Assembly: GCA_947044365.1 (NCBI GenBank)
Contig: OX345636.1
Coordinates: 58,903,537-58,967,536 of the forward strand
Source of the DNA: Petrosia ficiformis
Taxonomy: Eukaryota > Porifera > Demospongiae > Haplosclerida > Petrosiidae
Reading direction: 5' to 3'
Length of the DNA: 64,000 bases
In this document: piece after piece, positions 62,018-64,000 of the stretch
How positions within the stretch are numbered: the first letter of the stretch is position 1
Layout: each line of letters opens with the position of its first letter
The notes under the pieces: generated by a model
Database searches by the model: none
What the model was told of the DNA's origin: nothing
Seen by the model: only the letters and a program-made list of their open reading frames with translations
Program-made: the position numbers and the translations under genes

Positions 62018-62046
62018 CCACCTCCACCTCCACCTCCACCTCCACC
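62018..62046. repeat. (CCACCT)n microsatellite
   Basis: Five or so hexamer units flanked by CCCACCCACCG and CCACCCG. Confidence 0.9.
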
Positions 62047-62330
62047 ACCCGAAGGGTGTGTTTAGCTTTGTTTCTGAAAATAAACTATCAGTGAAAACAT
62101 TAGGCCCAATAATTATACTCCGGGTGGGTGTGGCTTCCAAAAGATACAGAATTGACCCAGATTGTATGCAGCAAGAAGCTGGCAAGACTAGAAACCGATT
62201 GGAGTTTCATCTACCCCTCCCCCTAGTACAACCTTAATGTTTGTCTGCATATCTACAGCTAGCATCCAGGTCAGCGTACTCGTGCTAGACAGCACTGATA
62301 TTTTTCTGTATACCAATGATTTTACCATTG

Positions 62331-62541
62331 TTAACCCTTAGAGGACTGAGCATACTTTTCAAATTCTTCCCTTTTCCAACACTGGTGTCTCTGCTGCATA
62401 TATTTTGGCCACCGTTCACTTTCTCTACCCCAACGTTTAACCATGACTCCTTTTCCAACATGGAGTACTACTTCTACCAATTTGTTTACTGGGACTCCAA
62501 AGTCCCCAAGCGCTTCGTAGGAAACTTAATGTGGTCATTAA
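62331..62541. mobile_element. piggyBac-like TTAA element, partial copy
   Basis: Starts TTAA then CCCTTAGAGGACTGA, identical to the 14480 element, and continues as the reverse complement of its right part (CCAACACTGGTGTCTCTGCT, GACTCCAAAGTCCCCAAGCG). It stops near 62523; the next TTAACCC at 62538 is in direct, not inverted, orientation. A 77-codon frame here is a shadow of the element. It ends 22 bp before the MGAT1 acceptor. Confidence 0.75.
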
Positions 62542-62563
62542 CCCTTTGAGCACTTTATATCAG

Positions 62564-62672
62564 ATATAGACCATCAGAAGATCTATTTCCTATTATTATT
62601 AGTCAAGATTGTATTCATGAGGGTACCTCCAATGTAATTGATTCTTACGGTGACAAGATTTCACATATAAAA
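62564..62672 (+). CDS. MGAT1: MGAT1 exon (N-acetylglucosaminyltransferase I)
   Basis: 109 bp between ACTTTATATCAG and GTGAGT, entering with one base and leaving in phase 0. It reads YRPSEDLFPIIISQDCIHEG then TSNVIDSYGDKISHIK. This matches the catalytic-domain segment of animal MGAT1 with RPS-x-x-LFPII-x-SQDC and the H-I turn. The enzyme adds GlcNAc from UDP-GlcNAc to the alpha-1,3 arm of Man5GlcNAc2 in the Golgi lumen. The expected upstream exons (cytosolic tail, membrane anchor, start of the nucleotide-sugar fold) were not found. Confidence 0.9.
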
Positions 62673-62910
62673 GTGAGTATGTCATGTGACCTGTGCACAT
62701 ACACATGTACATGTACATTTTAAGTGAGTACATGTATGTCATGTGACCTATGTATATGTACCTGTACATGTACATTTTAAGTGAGTACATGTATGTCATG
62801 GGACCTGTGTATATACATTACATGTACATGTACAGTTTAAGTGAGTATGTCATGTGACCTGTGTATGTACATTACATGTAAATGTACATGTACAGTTTAA
62901 GTGAGTATAT
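62670..62910 (+). repeat. Tandem repeat that reiterates the MGAT1 5' splice site
   Basis: Five units of 51-60 bp start with AAGTGAGTA and TGTCATGTGACCTGTGTATA. GTGAGT occurs at 62673, 62724, 62781, 62841 and 62901; the first is the authentic donor of the exon. Each unit also carries ACATGTACATGTAC. Confidence 0.9.
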
Positions 62911-63261
62911 AATGTGATCAGTGTATATTGTACATACATACATGTATACATGTACATGTACAATGTATGTCACTGTCACTCTAACTTCTTAAGTTATGTA
63001 CATGTACATATTACATGTTGTGTACATTTTAGTGTCAATACTAACATTGTTGTTCCTATACTGACATTTTGGGTACATACACATGTATATTACAAATTAC
63101 AACACATTGTTTGGTAAAGAAGTGGCACACTGAAGAAGCTATTTAATCATTGCTTCATTATTGAGTTACAGTGTAATTATATACTAACTTTACATGTACT
63201 TATAAATAACGAATTCCACAGTACAGACTTTATAACTACATGTACATGTGTCTGTCTGTCT

Positions 63262-63421
63262 TCCTTCCTTTCTTTCTTTCATCTCAAGTGTTATCATGTA
63301 AATTGTAACTATATACATGAATATCTGTCCAATTTCAATAACCATTATATAACATTACAAATGTATTAATGTACATGATGTTATCGGAGATGAGAGAAAG
63401 AAAGAAAGAAAGAAAGAAAGA
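63262..63421. repeat. Paired TTTC/CTTC and GAAA microsatellites
   Basis: TCTTCCTTCCTTTCTTTCTTTC at about 63259-63281 and (GAAA)n at about 63395-63420 are complementary and about 115 bp apart, so a hairpin is possible. Confidence 0.85.
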
Positions 63422-63567
63422 CACCTAAGGCAAATTCCCAATGGAAAAATGAAAATGAGAGTTGCCTCAGGTGGGATGTACATGTACATGTACATGTAAT
63501 TATAAAACTCTATTAATAATCATAATTATTCATTTTTGTCTTATATTATTAATTTCTGAAAATGAAG

Positions 63568-63655
63568 GGTTATTGTAAAATAGCTCGTCATTATAAATGG
63601 GCTCTGGGTCAAGTATTTGATGTGTATGGATATAACTATGCTATTGTTGTTGAAG
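63568..63655 (+). CDS. MGAT1: MGAT1 exon, second visible
   Basis: 88 bp between AAAATGAAG and GTACAC, phase 0 in and phase 1 out. It reads GYCKIARHYKWALGQVFDVY then GYNYAIVVE, matching the MGAT1 block KIARHYxWALGQVF that leads to the VVEDDLE metal-binding motif. The split G at the end can complete the first Asp of EDD in the next exon, outside the window. About 15-17 residues expected between this exon and 62672 are not located. The acceptor lacks a good polypyrimidine tract. Confidence 0.9.
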
Positions 63656-63700
63656 GTACACTGCATGTGTAAATACATGTACATGTATGCTATAAGTTTG

Positions 63701-63880
63701 ACAGTAGTGAGTACTTTTAGTTACAGTACTAGGTAGGTAGCTATTCTCAACCAGTGTGCGCAGAACACTGTACATGACAGTAGTGAGCACTATTAGTTAC
63801 AGTACTAGGTAGGTAGCTATTCTCAACCAGTGTGTGCAGAACACTGTACATGACAGTAGTGAGTACTTTTACAGTACCAA
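63701..63880 (+). repeat. 76-bp tandem duplication
   Basis: ACAGTAGTGAG starts at 63701, 63777 and 63853; the first two units are complete and nearly identical (TACTAGGTAGGTAGCTATTC), the third is partial. It lies in the MGAT1 intron. Confidence 0.95.
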
Positions 63881-64000
63881 TTAATGAATTCCAATTTACC
63901 TCTTGTGTACTGATTAAAGTATAGCTCTCATCATAGTATCTTATAAGTTAGGTAGTGTACAGTATGTGTGAAAGATTGAACATGTAATAAGGTGATATTT

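Larger units (their letters stand above)
60824..62330. other. Intergenic DNA between the two genes
   Basis: Contains a palindromic TTGAACATTGCGG repeat, a dispersed repeat and a CCACCT microsatellite. No MGAT1 exon upstream of 62564 could be recognised, although the gene needs them; they may be here in a form I miss. Confidence 0.55.

Noticed and set aside
63033..63075. NTNIVVP in the gap between the two MGAT1 exons, resembling the expected linker residues
   Set aside because: The frame after the only upstream AG does not connect with the phase-0 donor at 62673 (it gives a stop after three codons).

Overview
The window reads as AT-rich metazoan DNA. Short coding exons with GT-AG introns sit in very long introns packed with miniature transposons, minisatellites and palindromic TACATGTA strings. 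The TACATGTA-rich background, the ankyrin/Roc/Death-domain gene and the TE families suggest a demosponge such as Amphimedon; this is a judgement from pattern and cannot be proven from the window.

Almost the whole window is one plus-strand gene. Six ankyrin exons (4029-4127, 9909-9998, 22142-22240, 42758-42856, 53005-53103, 55012-55077) are followed by a 28-nt linker exon (55144-55171), a 2.1-kb exon with a Roc-type GTPase and COR region (56396-58536), a short exon (58597-58657) and a Death-domain exon (59907-60246), with two possible 3' ends. The exons join in frame to about 1,040 residues. ANK-Roc-COR-Death is the C-terminal layout of death-associated protein kinase 1 (DAPK1). No kinase is visible, and the 5' end is either at a CpG-rich segment near 3505-3723 or left of the window. 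The introns between ankyrin exons are 5.8, 12.1, 20.5 and 10.1 kb; the 3' half of the gene is compact.

A second plus-strand gene starts near the right edge. Exons 62564-62672 and 63568-63655 encode conserved parts of MGAT1 (N-acetylglucosaminyltransferase I, the Golgi enzyme that begins hybrid/complex N-glycans). Its other exons were not found or lie beyond the window.

The introns hold nested segmental duplications (19.6-22.9 with 40.3-43.4 kb, 24.8-28.1 with 45.0-48.8 kb, 8.1-9.1 with 11.5-12.6 kb, 31.2-32.0 with 35.1-35.8 kb), at least seven copies of one MITE family, several hAT-like elements (two with BED-finger remnants), piggyBac-like TTAA elements, a Penelope-like GIY-YIG fragment with a hammerhead-like motif, a Crypton/DUF3504 pseudogene, a 66-bp minisatellite and a 2.2-kb 33-bp satellite interrupted by a MITE.

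The most striking observation is that ankyrin exons 3 and 4 lie in duplicated blocks whose intron flanks are almost identical up to the splice sites, while the 99-bp exons differ at 34 positions.
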